A stretch of DNA of 34,884 bases from Alphaproteobacteria bacterium (GTDB taxonomy: Bacteria > Pseudomonadota > Alphaproteobacteria > JAGOMX01). Shown piece after piece: positions 1 to 7,904 of the stretch. The number at the start of each line of letters is the position of its first letter. Within the stretch, counting starts at the first letter, position 1. The notes under the pieces are model-generated. The model saw nothing but the letters and a program-made list of their open reading frames with translations. It made no database searches and had not been told where the DNA came from. The position numbers and the translations under genes were made by a program. The DNA is taken from contig JAGOMX010000018.1 in the NCBI GenBank assembly GCA_017993335.1, forward strand, positions 1 to 34,884, read 5' to 3'.

Positions 1-30
1 TAAATAGTCCTCATTTAGCTTTACACTCAT
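1..30 (-). CDS. Start of an unidentified protein, possibly a transposase (partial)
   Basis: Reading leftward from 30, an ATG opens a frame (MSVKLNEDYL) that is still open at the window edge. An excellent ribosome binding site (GGAGG) lies about 10 bases before it. Ten residues are too few to name a family. The upstream DNA carries repeated CGGACAACT boxes like those at the ends of IS21-type elements, so a transposase is the best guess. The start itself is well supported and the product is not. Confidence 0.45.
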   Translation of the reverse strand, partial: MSVKLNEDYL

Positions 31-123
31 ATCGGATGTACCTCCGTTTGCTGGTTGTACATCCACTCTAAAATCGGACAACTTAAATGTTCTTTAATGC
101 GGACAACTAACTTGTTAGTGACA
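1..123 (-). mobile_element. Probable terminal region of an insertion sequence (IS21-like?)
   Basis: On the minus strand the sequence from 123 leftward begins TGTCACTAAC and has two copies of AGTTGTCCG (plus-strand CGGACAACT at 75-83 and 100-108, 25 bp apart). A strong ribosome binding site and a start codon follow. Repeated boxes inside the terminus, a TG end and a transposase start soon after are typical of IS21-family ends. The family is inferred, since only one end is visible and no target duplication can be seen. Confidence 0.35.
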
Positions 124-210
124 CTTCGGCGAAATTATATTGACCTGGCGCAAAATATAAGACAATATAAGCTCATGTATTTAATATATTAAATTTTAAT
201 GGTATGAGTT

Positions 211-414
211 ATGAAAAGCGATAAACAAGAATTGATGACGCAGTTACAAAGAATTCGTGATGAACACCGATCTGTCGATGATCGGTTAAAAATCTTGATG
301 CGCGAAACAATTGTCGATCCTTTTACCATACAGAATTTAAAGAAAAAAAAGTTAAGTTTGAAAGATCAAATTGCTAAGCTCGAAGACTTCCTCTATCCCG
401 ATATCATCGCCTGA
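211..414 (+). CDS. DUF465/YdcH family small protein
   Basis: A 67-residue, charged, helical protein. The family signature is the heptad-like C-terminal half, roughly residues 38-58, containing NLKKKKLSLKDQIAKLE, which is typical of the YdcH/DUF465 group of short alphaproteobacterial coiled-coil proteins. Their function is not established. The ATG at 211 follows a run of AT-rich DNA. A TTGACC box at 140-145 with AT-rich sequence downstream could be its promoter. Its 3' end overlaps the start of the downstream methyltransferase by 44 bases if that gene uses TTG at 371. Confidence 0.8.
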   Translation: MKSDKQELMTQLQRIRDEHRSVDDRLKILMRETIVDPFTIQNLKKKKLSLKDQIAKLEDFLYPDIIA

Positions 415-1255
415 ATTATTTGATCATATCCTCTATGCTCATCGTTGTCGTCGATATAAGGAGGCGGAGGATTTTCTTGCTCGTCTTGCCATGGATAGCT
501 TGGCGGATAGATTGTCCTTTATCAAGCGACGTTTCCCGAGAGTCTTAAGCCTGGGGGCGGGATGCCTTGATTTTCATGAAAATTTGAAACGAGACGGTCA
601 TGGAGACGTGCACTTGTCTCATCTATCCGTTATCCCGGGAGATGACTTGATGCATCTGGTTGGAGGTGAAGAGGCTTTTGCCAGCCAGGATTTAATTCTC
701 TCGATCCTAAATCTGCAGTGGGCCAACGACTTGCCGGGCTTGCTTTGGCAAATCAAACATATGCTAAAACCAGATGGTTTGTTTATTGGCTCATTTTTGG
801 GTGGAGATACGTTAAAAGAATTAAAATTTGCTTTTATGCAAGCGGAGTTAGAATTGTTTGGTGGGGCCTCAGCCCGGGTGGTGCCCATGAGTGACTTATA
901 TACGGCTTCACAATTATTGATGCGGGCGGATTTTAAGTTGCCTGTCGCCGATAGAGATGTGGTTACCGTGGAATATCCAAACCTAGCCAAGCTCATGGCA
1001 GATTTGCGCCGCATGGGCTTGACCAATATCATGAAACAAAGATACCCATTTTTTTCGTCCCGACGTTTTTTTCAAAGGGTGGAAGATATCTATAGGGAGA
1101 ATTTCTGCAGCCCCGATAACTTTCTTCAGGCAACATTTGAGTTCATATATATTACGGGTTGGTCCTATCATGAAAATCAGCAAAAAGCCCTAAAGCCAGG
1201 GTCAGCTCAGGTAAGTCTGATCGAGGTTATCGGTCAGGACTTACCCACTGAATAA
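371..1255 (+). CDS. NDUFAF5-like SAM-dependent methyltransferase
   Basis: A class I SAM-dependent methyltransferase of the alphaproteobacterial group related to the mitochondrial complex I assembly factor NDUFAF5 and to BioC. Visible features are an N-terminal basic patch (HRCRRYKEAEDFL), the SAM-binding glycine motif VLSLGAG near residue 60, a motif around SILNLQWANDLPG, KPDGLFIGSFLGG, and the C-terminal block LMADLRRMGLTN with FEFIYITGW that marks this subgroup. No ATG is available before 491, which would remove the conserved N-terminus. TTG at 371 or another non-ATG codon near 411 must therefore be used. The overlap with the preceding gene suggests translational coupling. The substrate in bacteria is unknown. 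The mitochondrial relative is reported to hydroxylate an arginine of NDUFS7 rather than methylate it. Confidence 0.8.
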   Translation: MLSSKTSSIPISSPELFDHILYAHRCRRYKEAEDFLARLAMDSLADRLSFIKRRFPRVLSLGAGCLDFHENLKRDGHGDVHLSHLSVIPGDDLMHLVGGEEAFASQDLILSILNLQWANDLPGLLWQIKHMLKPDGLFIGSFLGGDTLKELKFAFMQAELELFGGASARVVPMSDLYTASQLLMRADFKLPVADRDVVTVEYPNLAKLMADLRRMGLTNIMKQRYPFFSSRRFFQRVEDIYRENFCSPDNFLQATFEFIYITGWSYHENQQKALKPGSAQVSLIEVIGQDLPTE

Positions 1256-1268
1256 TGGCCTCAGTCTT

Positions 1269-2048
1269 TTAGCTCAGCAAAATCGTTAGTGTTACTTCCA
1301 TCGAGATAAGAATAATAATAATCCATTCTAAAAAGACAGAATGGCGGAGGTTTATTTGATCATTTAAAACCTCAAATAAATCACGGATAATATCCAGCCT
1401 TGTATTTAATACAGCTGTTCGCGCATGTAAGTCTTGGTCTTTGATCGTCATAAAATACAGCTCTTCATATTCTGGACGATCCCAGAAAAAAACAGGTGTA
1501 TCCAGGATGTCCGAATGAATGTTGACGGAGCTGCGGTCCAAAAATAACGAACCAATTTGCCGGGAGATCTGCCTTCTGGACATGGTGATTTTTCCGTGTT
1601 TGGCCAGTTCTTCAGGGATGTGTTTGGTTTCGTTGATCCTCTTTAAAATGCGGTCTTCAAAATAGGATAATTTCATGGATTGGGATAACCCATGAGAAAC
1701 CGCCAGCATTTGATAGGGAATGTCATCACCTTCAACTAAGGTTATATGATCCTGCACGACCTTTTGTTTTTTTCCGAATTCGTAATCAAAATTATCGTTA
1801 TCACACTCAACAGGGTTGCTGCTCGCACTGCGCAGAATATCGATGAGTTGCCGGTCGTCCGCTTCGGATAAGTTCCATGTAACAAAACAGCCATAGCTAA
1901 AGAAAAAGGCATGCCCTTCCTTATAAGTTAGGGACAATGTATCGTCAAATTTTGCGATGTTTTTATATCCATTCGTATGATCACGCAAAATATTAGATAG
2001 GTTAGGTAAATCGTATTCTTCGGCGGTCGTGTAGTTCACGCAGCGCAT
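1269..2048 (-). CDS. RMND1/DUF155 (YagE) family protein with C-terminal membrane anchor
   Basis: A 259-residue protein of the RMD1/YagE (DUF155) family, whose eukaryotic members Rmd1 and RMND1 act in meiosis or mitochondrial translation. The bacterial role is unknown. Seen here are an N-terminal region with GHAFFFSYGCFVTWNL, a central acidic helical stretch, SHGLSQSMKLSYFEDRI, the family-typical DTPVFFWDRPEYEELY, and a single hydrophobic C-terminal helix (WIIIILISMEVTLTILLS) that would place it in the inner membrane. The ATG at 2048 follows AAAGGAAA. It converges on the methyltransferase with only 13 bases between the stops. Confidence 0.85.
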   Translation of the reverse strand: MRCVNYTTAEEYDLPNLSNILRDHTNGYKNIAKFDDTLSLTYKEGHAFFFSYGCFVTWNLSEADDRQLIDILRSASSNPVECDNDNFDYEFGKKQKVVQDHITLVEGDDIPYQMLAVSHGLSQSMKLSYFEDRILKRINETKHIPEELAKHGKITMSRRQISRQIGSLFLDRSSVNIHSDILDTPVFFWDRPEYEELYFMTIKDQDLHARTAVLNTRLDIIRDLFEVLNDQINLRHSVFLEWIIIILISMEVTLTILLS

Positions 2049-2132
2049 TTTATGTTTCCTTTAAATTATAGTCGTCTTATTTCTTGAGTAATATCTAGAT
2101 ATTACACGGGAATGCGTCTAAATGTCTAGGAA

Positions 2133-2636
2133 TTATAAACCGCAAGCTTTGTTGATGGCGTGATAAGCTTGATTGGATCCGTTTAAAGAATAGGTATCTT
2201 TGCTGGCGGTGCCTTTGCTCGATTTGCCCGCAGCTATAATATTTTCGCCCTTTTTTATGGCTTTCACGATGGCGCCATCCATTTCATCATTGGCCCAGGC
2301 GGATTCTCCTTGGGTAAATAACTCAAACTTTTCTTTGCCGATATTCACAATGAGCGGGCTGCTTTTTTCAAAAGTATAGCCGGCATGAAAGCTCACCACA
2401 TTAAAACTTTTGCTAGCTGGGCGGTGGGTGATCATGACGTAGACACTCCCTCTTTTTTTAAAAGAGCCTTCTTGTTTGACGGGGTTGCTGAGCATATAGC
2501 ATACCTTTTTGCCGTCTTCTTTCATTTCAAAAGAGGACCATTTACCATAGTGACCAATTAATGTTGGATGCGTATTGGCAAAACCCGATAGGGTGCAGGC
2601 TAAAAAGGTAAAAACATAAATCAGCTTTTTCATCAT
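2133..2636 (-). CDS. IalB (invasion-associated locus B) family exported protein
   Basis: A small periplasmic protein of the IalB family. It begins with a signal peptide (MMKKLIYVFTFLACTLSGFA, cleavage near FANT). The mature part has the family pattern: KKVCYMLSNP, RGSVYVMITHRPASK, a beta-rich middle with KFELFTQGESAWA, DGAIVKAIKKGENI, SSKGTASKDTYSLNG and a closing INKACG. The two mature cysteines probably form a disulfide. IalB was named in Bartonella, but homologues occur in many free-living alphaproteobacteria, so invasion should not be assumed. The start chosen is ATG at 2636, with AAGGA seven bases before it, rather than the GTG one codon earlier. Confidence 0.85.
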   Translation of the reverse strand: MMKKLIYVFTFLACTLSGFANTHPTLIGHYGKWSSFEMKEDGKKVCYMLSNPVKQEGSFKKRGSVYVMITHRPASKSFNVVSFHAGYTFEKSSPLIVNIGKEKFELFTQGESAWANDEMDGAIVKAIKKGENIIAAGKSSKGTASKDTYSLNGSNQAYHAINKACGL

Positions 2637-2709
2637 CACGATATCCTTGTGCTTGTATTTCTGGTCCTTATATTAAGGATTTCAAGCGCGATTGCAAGGG
2701 CCTGTTACA

Positions 2710-5700
2710 TTATTCCATCGTCATTAAGGATGCGTTTCCACCCATGGCTGTGGTATTTATGGATTGCGATCTTTCCGTGACAAAACGGTGTAAGTAATGA
2801 GGACCGCCAGCCTTAGGTCCGGTTCCCGATAGACCTTCTCCACCAAAAGGTTGAACGCCAACGACTGCGCCGATCATGCTGCGATTTACATACACATTGC
2901 CAACCCGAACGCGATCAAAAATGTGTTGGCAAGTTTTTTCTATGCGAGAATGAATGCCTAAAGTGAGGCCATATTTTAAACTGTTTATACGATCAATTAC
3001 CGTATCTAGTTCGCTGGATTTATAACGTAAAACGTGCAAAATTGGCCCAAAATGCTCTTCAGTGAGCAGGGAGAGGTCTTTTAATTCAAAGGCTGCTGGG
3101 GCTACGAATGTACCATCCTGTAAATCATGGGGGGGGTCGAGTTGATATATTTTCTTTGCTAATTTGCTTAACTGATGCACATGATCCTCTAAAGCATTTT
3201 TCGCGCGAGCATTAATAACAGGACCAATGTCATGGGCTAATTTTGCTGGATTTCCCATGTGAAGTTCCTGCATGGCGCCGCTAAGCATTTCTAGAACTTT
3301 ATCGGCGATATCTTCCTGGATGAACATGACCCTTAGGGCTGAACATCTTTGTCCGGCGCTTTGAAATGCGGAACTAATAATATCTTTTACAACTTGTTCA
3401 GGCAGGGCAGACGAATCCACAATCATTGCATTTTGTCCCCCTGTTTCAGCGATCAGAGGAATAATAGGCCCTTGGCTAGTGGCGAGTTGCCCTTGAATTT
3501 GGCGAGCTGTTTCCATGGATCCTGTTAGGGCGATGCCGCTTAAGCGAGGGTCTTCGATAAGGGCTTGGCTAATGTCTGAAGACTTGCCCGGGACTAAATG
3601 AAGAACATTTTGTGGAATGCCAGCTTCATACATGAGCTTAACGGCAAAGGCTGCAATTAAAGGCGTGTCACTGGATGGTTTTGCAATGACACAATTTCCA
3701 GCCACAAGGGCAGCCGTCACTTGACCTGTAAAAATGGCAAGGGGAAAGTTCCAGGGGCTAATACAAACAAAAGTACCACGGCCATGTAAGCTCAATAAAT
3801 TGCGTTCACCCGTATAGCCCTTTAACTCTGTTGGATGAGCAAAGTTTTCGCAGGCGTTTAATGCGTAGTAACGACAAAAATCAACAGCTTCTCGAACTTC
3901 AGAAACGGCATCTGGGATTGTTTTTCCTGCTTCGCGGATGCATAAAGAAATAAGTTTTGGATAGTTCTCTTCCATCAAATTGGCTAGTTTTTCGAGGCAA
4001 TCCGCACGCATTTCTACAGGCGTTCGCGTCCAATTTTCAAAAGCTGCCTCGCTTAAATCAAAAGCCTTTTCTACGTTTTCAGCGCTGGCCCAGTATACAT
4101 CGCCTACATGATCTGTGTGCAGTGCGGGATTGACGACGGTGTCTTTGTGACCTGTATGGAGAGATTCCCCACCGATAATCGGCCCGGATTCCCAACGGCG
4201 ATTTGTTTCTAGTTCTTCATAGATTGACTGTAATTGCATGTCATCGCTTAAATCCAGCCCTATAGAGTTTTTACGATGGCCACTGTAGATATGCCGAGGT
4301 AGGGTTATTTTGGGGTGGGGCTTGCCTTCATTTTCTTTGGCAGCCCTTATGGGGTCTTGTGCCAGTTGCTCTACGCTTACATTGGGGTCGGTTAAGTGAT
4401 GAACGAAAGACGTATTGGCACCATTTTCTAAAATTCGTCGGACGAGATAAGGTAGCAAGTCATTATATTCACCAACAGGTGCATATATGCGGCACGGTAC
4501 ATGAGGGTGAGTGGCATGTAGGGCTTCATATAAACCATCGCCCATGCCGTGAAGTTTTTGAAACTCGAATCCGTTAAGGTCTTGAGCTAAGTTGAGAATG
4601 TGGATGGCGCTGCCTGCGTTATGGGTCGCAAACTGTGGGTAAACAAAACTTCTGTTTTCCAGTAGTTTCTTTGCACAACATAAATAGCTTAAATCCGTGT
4701 GGTATTTTTGTGTAAAAACGGGGTAATCGTCGAACCCTTTTTCTTGAGCGAGCTTAATTTCTGTATCCCAGTAGGCGCCTTTTACCAGACGGATATTCAT
4801 TATTTTTCCGGTTTTTTTTGCCAGCTCTATCGCCCATTCCGTTAAACGTAAGGCTCTCTTTTGATAGGCTTGGACCACCAGTCCTAAGCCATTCCAATTC
4901 GCCAATTCTGGGCTTTCTGCTAGTCTTGATATGATATTTAAGGTTAACTCCAGCACTTCTGCTTCTTCCGCATCAATGGTCATCGCGATATCGGATTCTT
5001 TGCACAATCTGGCTAAATCAAGGACTTTTGGCGTGAGCTCTTGTAAAACATTATGCTTCTGGGCGTGCTTGTATCGGGGGTGAAGAGCGGATAATTTTAC
5101 GGAAATACTGGGGCTTTGTTGGCTGTCTTTACCATTGGATATTCGGGCTAGTGCATGGATGGCATGCTTGTAAGAGGCTAAATATTTAGCTGCATCTTCT
5201 GCGGTTAAGGCGGCTTCTCCTAGCATATCGTAGGAATATCTATAGCCTTTGGCTTCTAAGATTTTCGCTTTGACGAGGGATTTATCCATAGAGGAACCTA
5301 AAATAAATTCATCGGCCAGTTGCGAGATCATCTGTATGACCGATTGGCGAATAATAGGTGCACCTGTCTTATGCAGAGCTTTTTTAAAAAATCCCGAAAC
5401 GCCTGTATTTGAGGATTCGGATAAAACTGATTGGGAGGTTTTTAAAGCAAGCTTGGACAGCTTAGAGAGGTAGTTTTCAGACCCGTCTGTATCCTCTCCC
5501 CATGAACCCTGACTGAGCTTTTCGGCAATCAGTTTGTCTTGCGTTTCTGCATCAGGGATACGTAATAAGGACTCCGCCATAGCCATCAATGTCAGGCCTT
5601 GAGGGCTCGAAAGCTTAAACTGTTGCATTAATTTAGCAACCAAAGAAGCATGTTGGGGAAGGGCGCGTATTTGATGAATCAATTCAATTGTTTGCTGCCT

Positions 5701-5808
5701 TACTTTTTCATGGTCAGCGTCATTTGAATCGAGTTCTTTTAACAATGTTTTGACGACAGTGGCTTCTTTTGCCCGATACCATTCATTGATAAAGCTGAAA
5801 TTGTGCAT
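2710..5808 (-). CDS. putA: Bifunctional proline dehydrogenase / L-glutamate gamma-semialdehyde dehydrogenase PutA
   Basis: Oxidises proline to glutamate in two steps, FAD-dependent proline dehydrogenase and then NAD-dependent P5C dehydrogenase, with channelling of the intermediate. At 1032 residues it fits the short PutA class that lacks the DNA-binding ribbon-helix-helix domain, so it is catabolic and not a repressor. PRODH motifs seen are TIDAEEAEVLELTL, IRLVKGAYWD, FATHNAGSAIHIL, QKLHGMGDGLYEAL and YAPVGEYNDLLPYLVRR. The P5CDH half shows ISPWNFPLAIFTGQ, the catalytic Glu788 (AETGGQ) and Cys822 (SAGQRCSALR), and ends with GVQPFGGEGLSGTGPKAGGP. The ATG at 5808 follows GGGGAA. It stands alone, with no proline transporter beside it in this window. 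Confidence 0.97.
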   Translation of the reverse strand: MHNFSFINEWYRAKEATVVKTLLKELDSNDADHEKVRQQTIELIHQIRALPQHASLVAKLMQQFKLSSPQGLTLMAMAESLLRIPDAETQDKLIAEKLSQGSWGEDTDGSENYLSKLSKLALKTSQSVLSESSNTGVSGFFKKALHKTGAPIIRQSVIQMISQLADEFILGSSMDKSLVKAKILEAKGYRYSYDMLGEAALTAEDAAKYLASYKHAIHALARISNGKDSQQSPSISVKLSALHPRYKHAQKHNVLQELTPKVLDLARLCKESDIAMTIDAEEAEVLELTLNIISRLAESPELANWNGLGLVVQAYQKRALRLTEWAIELAKKTGKIMNIRLVKGAYWDTEIKLAQEKGFDDYPVFTQKYHTDLSYLCCAKKLLENRSFVYPQFATHNAGSAIHILNLAQDLNGFEFQKLHGMGDGLYEALHATHPHVPCRIYAPVGEYNDLLPYLVRRILENGANTSFVHHLTDPNVSVEQLAQDPIRAAKENEGKPHPKITLPRHIYSGHRKNSIGLDLSDDMQLQSIYEELETNRRWESGPIIGGESLHTGHKDTVVNPALHTDHVGDVYWASAENVEKAFDLSEAAFENWTRTPVEMRADCLEKLANLMEENYPKLISLCIREAGKTIPDAVSEVREAVDFCRYYALNACENFAHPTELKGYTGERNLLSLHGRGTFVCISPWNFPLAIFTGQVTAALVAGNCVIAKPSSDTPLIAAFAVKLMYEAGIPQNVLHLVPGKSSDISQALIEDPRLSGIALTGSMETARQIQGQLATSQGPIIPLIAETGGQNAMIVDSSALPEQVVKDIISSAFQSAGQRCSALRVMFIQEDIADKVLEMLSGAMQELHMGNPAKLAHDIGPVINARAKNALEDHVHQLSKLAKKIYQLDPPHDLQDGTFVAPAAFELKDLSLLTEEHFGPILHVLRYKSSELDTVIDRINSLKYGLTLGIHSRIEKTCQHIFDRVRVGNVYVNRSMIGAVVGVQPFGGEGLSGTGPKAGGPHYLHRFVTERSQSINTTAMGGNASLMTME

Positions 5809-5912
5809 GCGGATTCCCCATTCTTGTTAAAATCATCTTAGCGCCATACCTGGCAGAAAACAATCATCTGCAATATTTTTTATGAATAAGGTTTGATTTT
5901 TCCAGAAAGAAC

Positions 5913-5940
5913 TTGCTTTTTTATCGGCTCATGATATCAA
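5913..5940 (+). promoter_or_regulatory. Candidate promoter of the SRP RNA gene
   Basis: TTGCTT (5913-5918) and TATCAA (5935-5940) are separated by 16 bases. Together they would place the first transcribed base at about 5948-5949, exactly where the terminal helix of the SRP RNA begins. Each box is an imperfect match to the consensus. Confidence 0.4.
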
Positions 5941-5948
5941 GAACCCGG

Positions 5949-6043
5949 AAGGTTGAGTGTGGGCGATAGTCTTGCTAACCCGGTCAGGTTCGGAAGAAAG
6001 CAGCCGTAACAAGTAACGTCGGGTCACATTAAAGCTCAACCTT
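5949..6043 (+). ncRNA. ffs: Signal recognition particle RNA, small bacterial type (4.5S)
   Basis: The conserved domain IV core, GGTCAGGTTCGGAAGAAAGC, starts at 5982. It is followed by AGCCGTAAC and carries the GGAA tetraloop and the asymmetric internal loop that binds Ffh. The ends AAGGTTGAG (5949-5957) and CTCAACCTT (6035-6043) pair perfectly to close the hairpin, giving about 95 nt, the usual alphaproteobacterial size. CCCGGTCAGG pairs with the GTCGGGT downstream. No dnaX follows. Instead an accessory region begins. Confidence 0.93.
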
Positions 6044-6313
6044 CTCCTCCTGCATTTATATCCCTATGGAAGAAAAAACACACCCGAACCCTGCCAATTT
6101 TTTTTGTAATTTGATATTCGAAGGCTGCAACCCAACATTTCTAAAGATTTTAAAGATCCATTTGTGTGTTTTGTCACACTAAGGGGTATGTTGGGGGTGT
6201 GCTTTGTATTAATAACTCATGAATGTGGAACAAATACATTCATTTTAAGATTGCCCCACCTAATTGGACTGACCTCATCGAATAGGAATAAGCTTTATAA
6301 AACTGAGAACCGT
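6044..6313. other. Non-coding stretch with nested inverted repeats, island edge?
   Basis: I see no gene here. There are two perfect inverted repeats. CCCAACAT (6131-6138) pairs with ATGTTGGG (6188-6195) and encloses a GTGTG/CACAC hairpin (6164-6168, 6175-6179). ATGAATGT (6219-6226) pairs with ACATTCAT (6236-6243) around a nine-base loop. These may be mobile-element debris or structured RNA. No integrase, direct repeat of the SRP RNA end or other attachment site was recognised. Confidence 0.45.
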
Positions 6314-6343
6314 TTGACAAGCTGACTTTAGATATCATATGCT
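6314..6343 (+). promoter_or_regulatory. Promoter of the DUF4143 ATPase gene
   Basis: A perfect -35 box TTGACA (6314-6319) is followed after 18 bases by TATGCT (6338-6343). Transcription would start near 6350, at the left arm of the adjoining inverted repeat, about 60 bases before the ATG. Confidence 0.55.
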
Positions 6344-6349
6344 TATATG

Positions 6350-6389
6350 AACCTGACTAAACGGAGGTTGACTTTGTTTAAGTCAGGTT
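6350..6389. promoter_or_regulatory. Operator-like inverted repeat before the ATPase gene
   Basis: AACCTGACTAAAC (6350-6362) faces GTTTAAGTCAGGTT (6376-6389): 13 of 14 positions are complementary with one unpaired base, and the spacer is 13 bases. It begins at the expected transcription start and ends 21 bases before the start codon. As DNA it would suit a dimeric repressor. As RNA it would be a leader hairpin close to the ribosome binding site. The spacer carries a GGAGG. Confidence 0.5.
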
Positions 6390-6410
6390 ATTGGGATAAG
6401 TGAGGGATAT

Positions 6411-7694
6411 ATGGACATTGAATTAAGTCGACTTATAGGTGAGATGAATCCATGGTTAGCGGATAAAAAAAACCTGCCTTTGCCTCCAGATCACTACATT
6501 CCTCGGCTGCAGATGGATACACTAATGCTTCCTGATTGGGATAATCTTTGGTTGATCTTAGTTGGTCCACGACAAGCTGGAAAGACGACCCTAGGACGAG
6601 TTATTGCACAGAAGCTTGTCGAACAGAAACGATTTGAGCAGCTCTTATATCTGAACTGTGATTTTCTAGAGGTGCGACAATATTTAAGGTCCCCTATTTT
6701 CTTGACGGAACTCATGGAGGAGTTTCACCTCACATCCCCTATACTATTTATTGACGAGGCTCAGCGTTTAGAAAATCCTGGATTATTGTTAAAGGGCTTA
6801 GTCGATCTGAAGTTGCCCATTAAGTTGATGGCAACGGGATCGTCTCAGTTGGAATTAAGAAGCACTATTCAGGAATTTTTGACGGGCCGCCATCTTGAAG
6901 CTCTTGTTCTACCGTTGAGTTACCGAGAAATGGGGGAGGTAAAAGAAGTCAATCTGATCTATGGTCAGTATCCTGCCGTCGTCTTAGCTGAGAAGAAAGA
7001 GATTTTGCTGCAACAGATTTATACAGATTATATCAAGAAAGACATCATTGAGATTCTGAAAATTGGAAAGCCTGATGTCATGGAAAAACTTGTGAAGCTA
7101 ATGGCGCACAGCTCAGGCCAGTTAGTTAACTATAACCAGCTGGCAACTGATTGCAGAGTATCTGCCCCTACCATACAACATTATCTCTCAATTCTGGAAA
7201 ACACCTATACATTAAGCAGGGTCAGCCCGTTTGTAGGCAATAAGCGAAATGAAATTACATCGAATCCTAAATACTATTTCATTGATAATGGGTTCCGCAA
7301 CCAAGCATTGCGGCAATTTGCAGCCCCTTCATTACGAAGTGATTCAGGACTGTTAATCGAGAGTGCAATTTACCAGGAGCTTCTCAAATACAAGGCTCAA
7401 ACTTTCAGTAGCTTTGATATCCATTTTTGGCGCACCAAGGGTGGAGCCGAGGTGGATTTTATTCTTTATTTTAATGACGATCTGATCATCCCTATTGAGG
7501 CTAAGTACAGTAATATGAATGGTCCTATGGTATCGAGATCTTACCGATCCTACATTGAGGCCTATAAGCCGAAAGTCGGTATCATCGTTACCAAAAACAT
7601 AAGGTCAAAACTCGAGATAGGTGGTTGTATGATTTATTTTGTGCCTTTTGTGAACCTGGCAGACATATTTCCTATTATTGAAAAATCGAGGTAG
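6411..7694 (+). CDS. ATP-binding protein, AAA_14 + DUF4143, with PD-(D/E)XK-like C-terminal domain
   Basis: A 427-residue P-loop ATPase of the AAA_14/DUF4143 class, common in accessory DNA of bacteria and archaea. Its cellular role is unsettled. Seen are Walker A GPRQAGKTT (52-60), Walker B ILFIDEAQ (111-118), a sensor region LMATGSSQ (139-146), a winged-helix-like segment around residues 235-270 (NYNQLATDCRVSAPTIQHYL), and a C-terminal DUF4143 domain. That domain has Glu317, Asp349 in GGAEVDF and Glu363-Ala-Lys365 (PIEAKYS), a spacing that fits a PD-(D/E)XK nuclease fold. The ATG at 6411 follows GTGAGGGATAT. It has its own promoter and operator-like repeat. Transfer is likely, given its setting beside ffs and next to another mobile-type gene. 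Nuclease activity is inferred only from the residues. Confidence 0.9.
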   Translation: MDIELSRLIGEMNPWLADKKNLPLPPDHYIPRLQMDTLMLPDWDNLWLILVGPRQAGKTTLGRVIAQKLVEQKRFEQLLYLNCDFLEVRQYLRSPIFLTELMEEFHLTSPILFIDEAQRLENPGLLLKGLVDLKLPIKLMATGSSQLELRSTIQEFLTGRHLEALVLPLSYREMGEVKEVNLIYGQYPAVVLAEKKEILLQQIYTDYIKKDIIEILKIGKPDVMEKLVKLMAHSSGQLVNYNQLATDCRVSAPTIQHYLSILENTYTLSRVSPFVGNKRNEITSNPKYYFIDNGFRNQALRQFAAPSLRSDSGLLIESAIYQELLKYKAQTFSSFDIHFWRTKGGAEVDFILYFNDDLIIPIEAKYSNMNGPMVSRSYRSYIEAYKPKVGIIVTKNIRSKLEIGGCMIYFVPFVNLADIFPIIEKSR

Positions 7695-7799
7695 CCCACA
7701 GTCTATGAAAAAACTACATCTAAGACCATTAACGCATGGTTGTGGGACTAATTTATGTCTTCGCCAGCAGAGATGATAGCTATTTTGAGATTTGTCGGC
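7695..7799. other. Intergenic DNA between the ATPase and the DUF1016 nuclease genes
   Basis: The interval contains a loose inverted repeat, CCCACA (7696-7701 region) with TGTGGG near 7740, and a 23-codon frame from ATG 7755 (MSSPAEMIAILRFVG...) that ends at the TAA inside the following hairpin. No ribosome binding site supports this small frame, and it may be a leftover of a lost gene. Confidence 0.3.
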
Positions 7800-7838
7800 A
7801 GTGTCGACAAAATTGCTGGGCAGTAATTTTGTTGCACT
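7800..7838. promoter_or_regulatory. Long hairpin / palindrome upstream of the DUF1016 gene
   Basis: AGTG-(T)CG-ACAAAATT (7800-7814) pairs with AATTTTGT-TG-CACT (7825-7838). The inner CTG/CAG continues the stem, leaving one bulge and a few non-canonical pairs. It lies 67 bases before the nuclease start codon. With no T-run after it, an operator or RNA processing structure is more likely than an intrinsic terminator. Confidence 0.4.
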
Positions 7839-7904
7839 TATGAGCTCAGGAGTTTAGATTTACGTGTTTAATAGACAATAGCAGTTTAATCCCCTGGAGT
7901 TATC

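Noticed and set aside
5949-6043. SRP RNA gene as an integration site for the accessory patch
   Set aside because: I found no duplicate of its 3' end near 9100-9470 and no integrase, so the idea is left unsupported.
6374-6403. TTG-started nine-residue leader peptide after GGAGG before the ATPase gene
   Set aside because: The site overlaps the inverted repeat, the start is a TTG, and there is no attenuator-like codon run. It cannot be told from chance.
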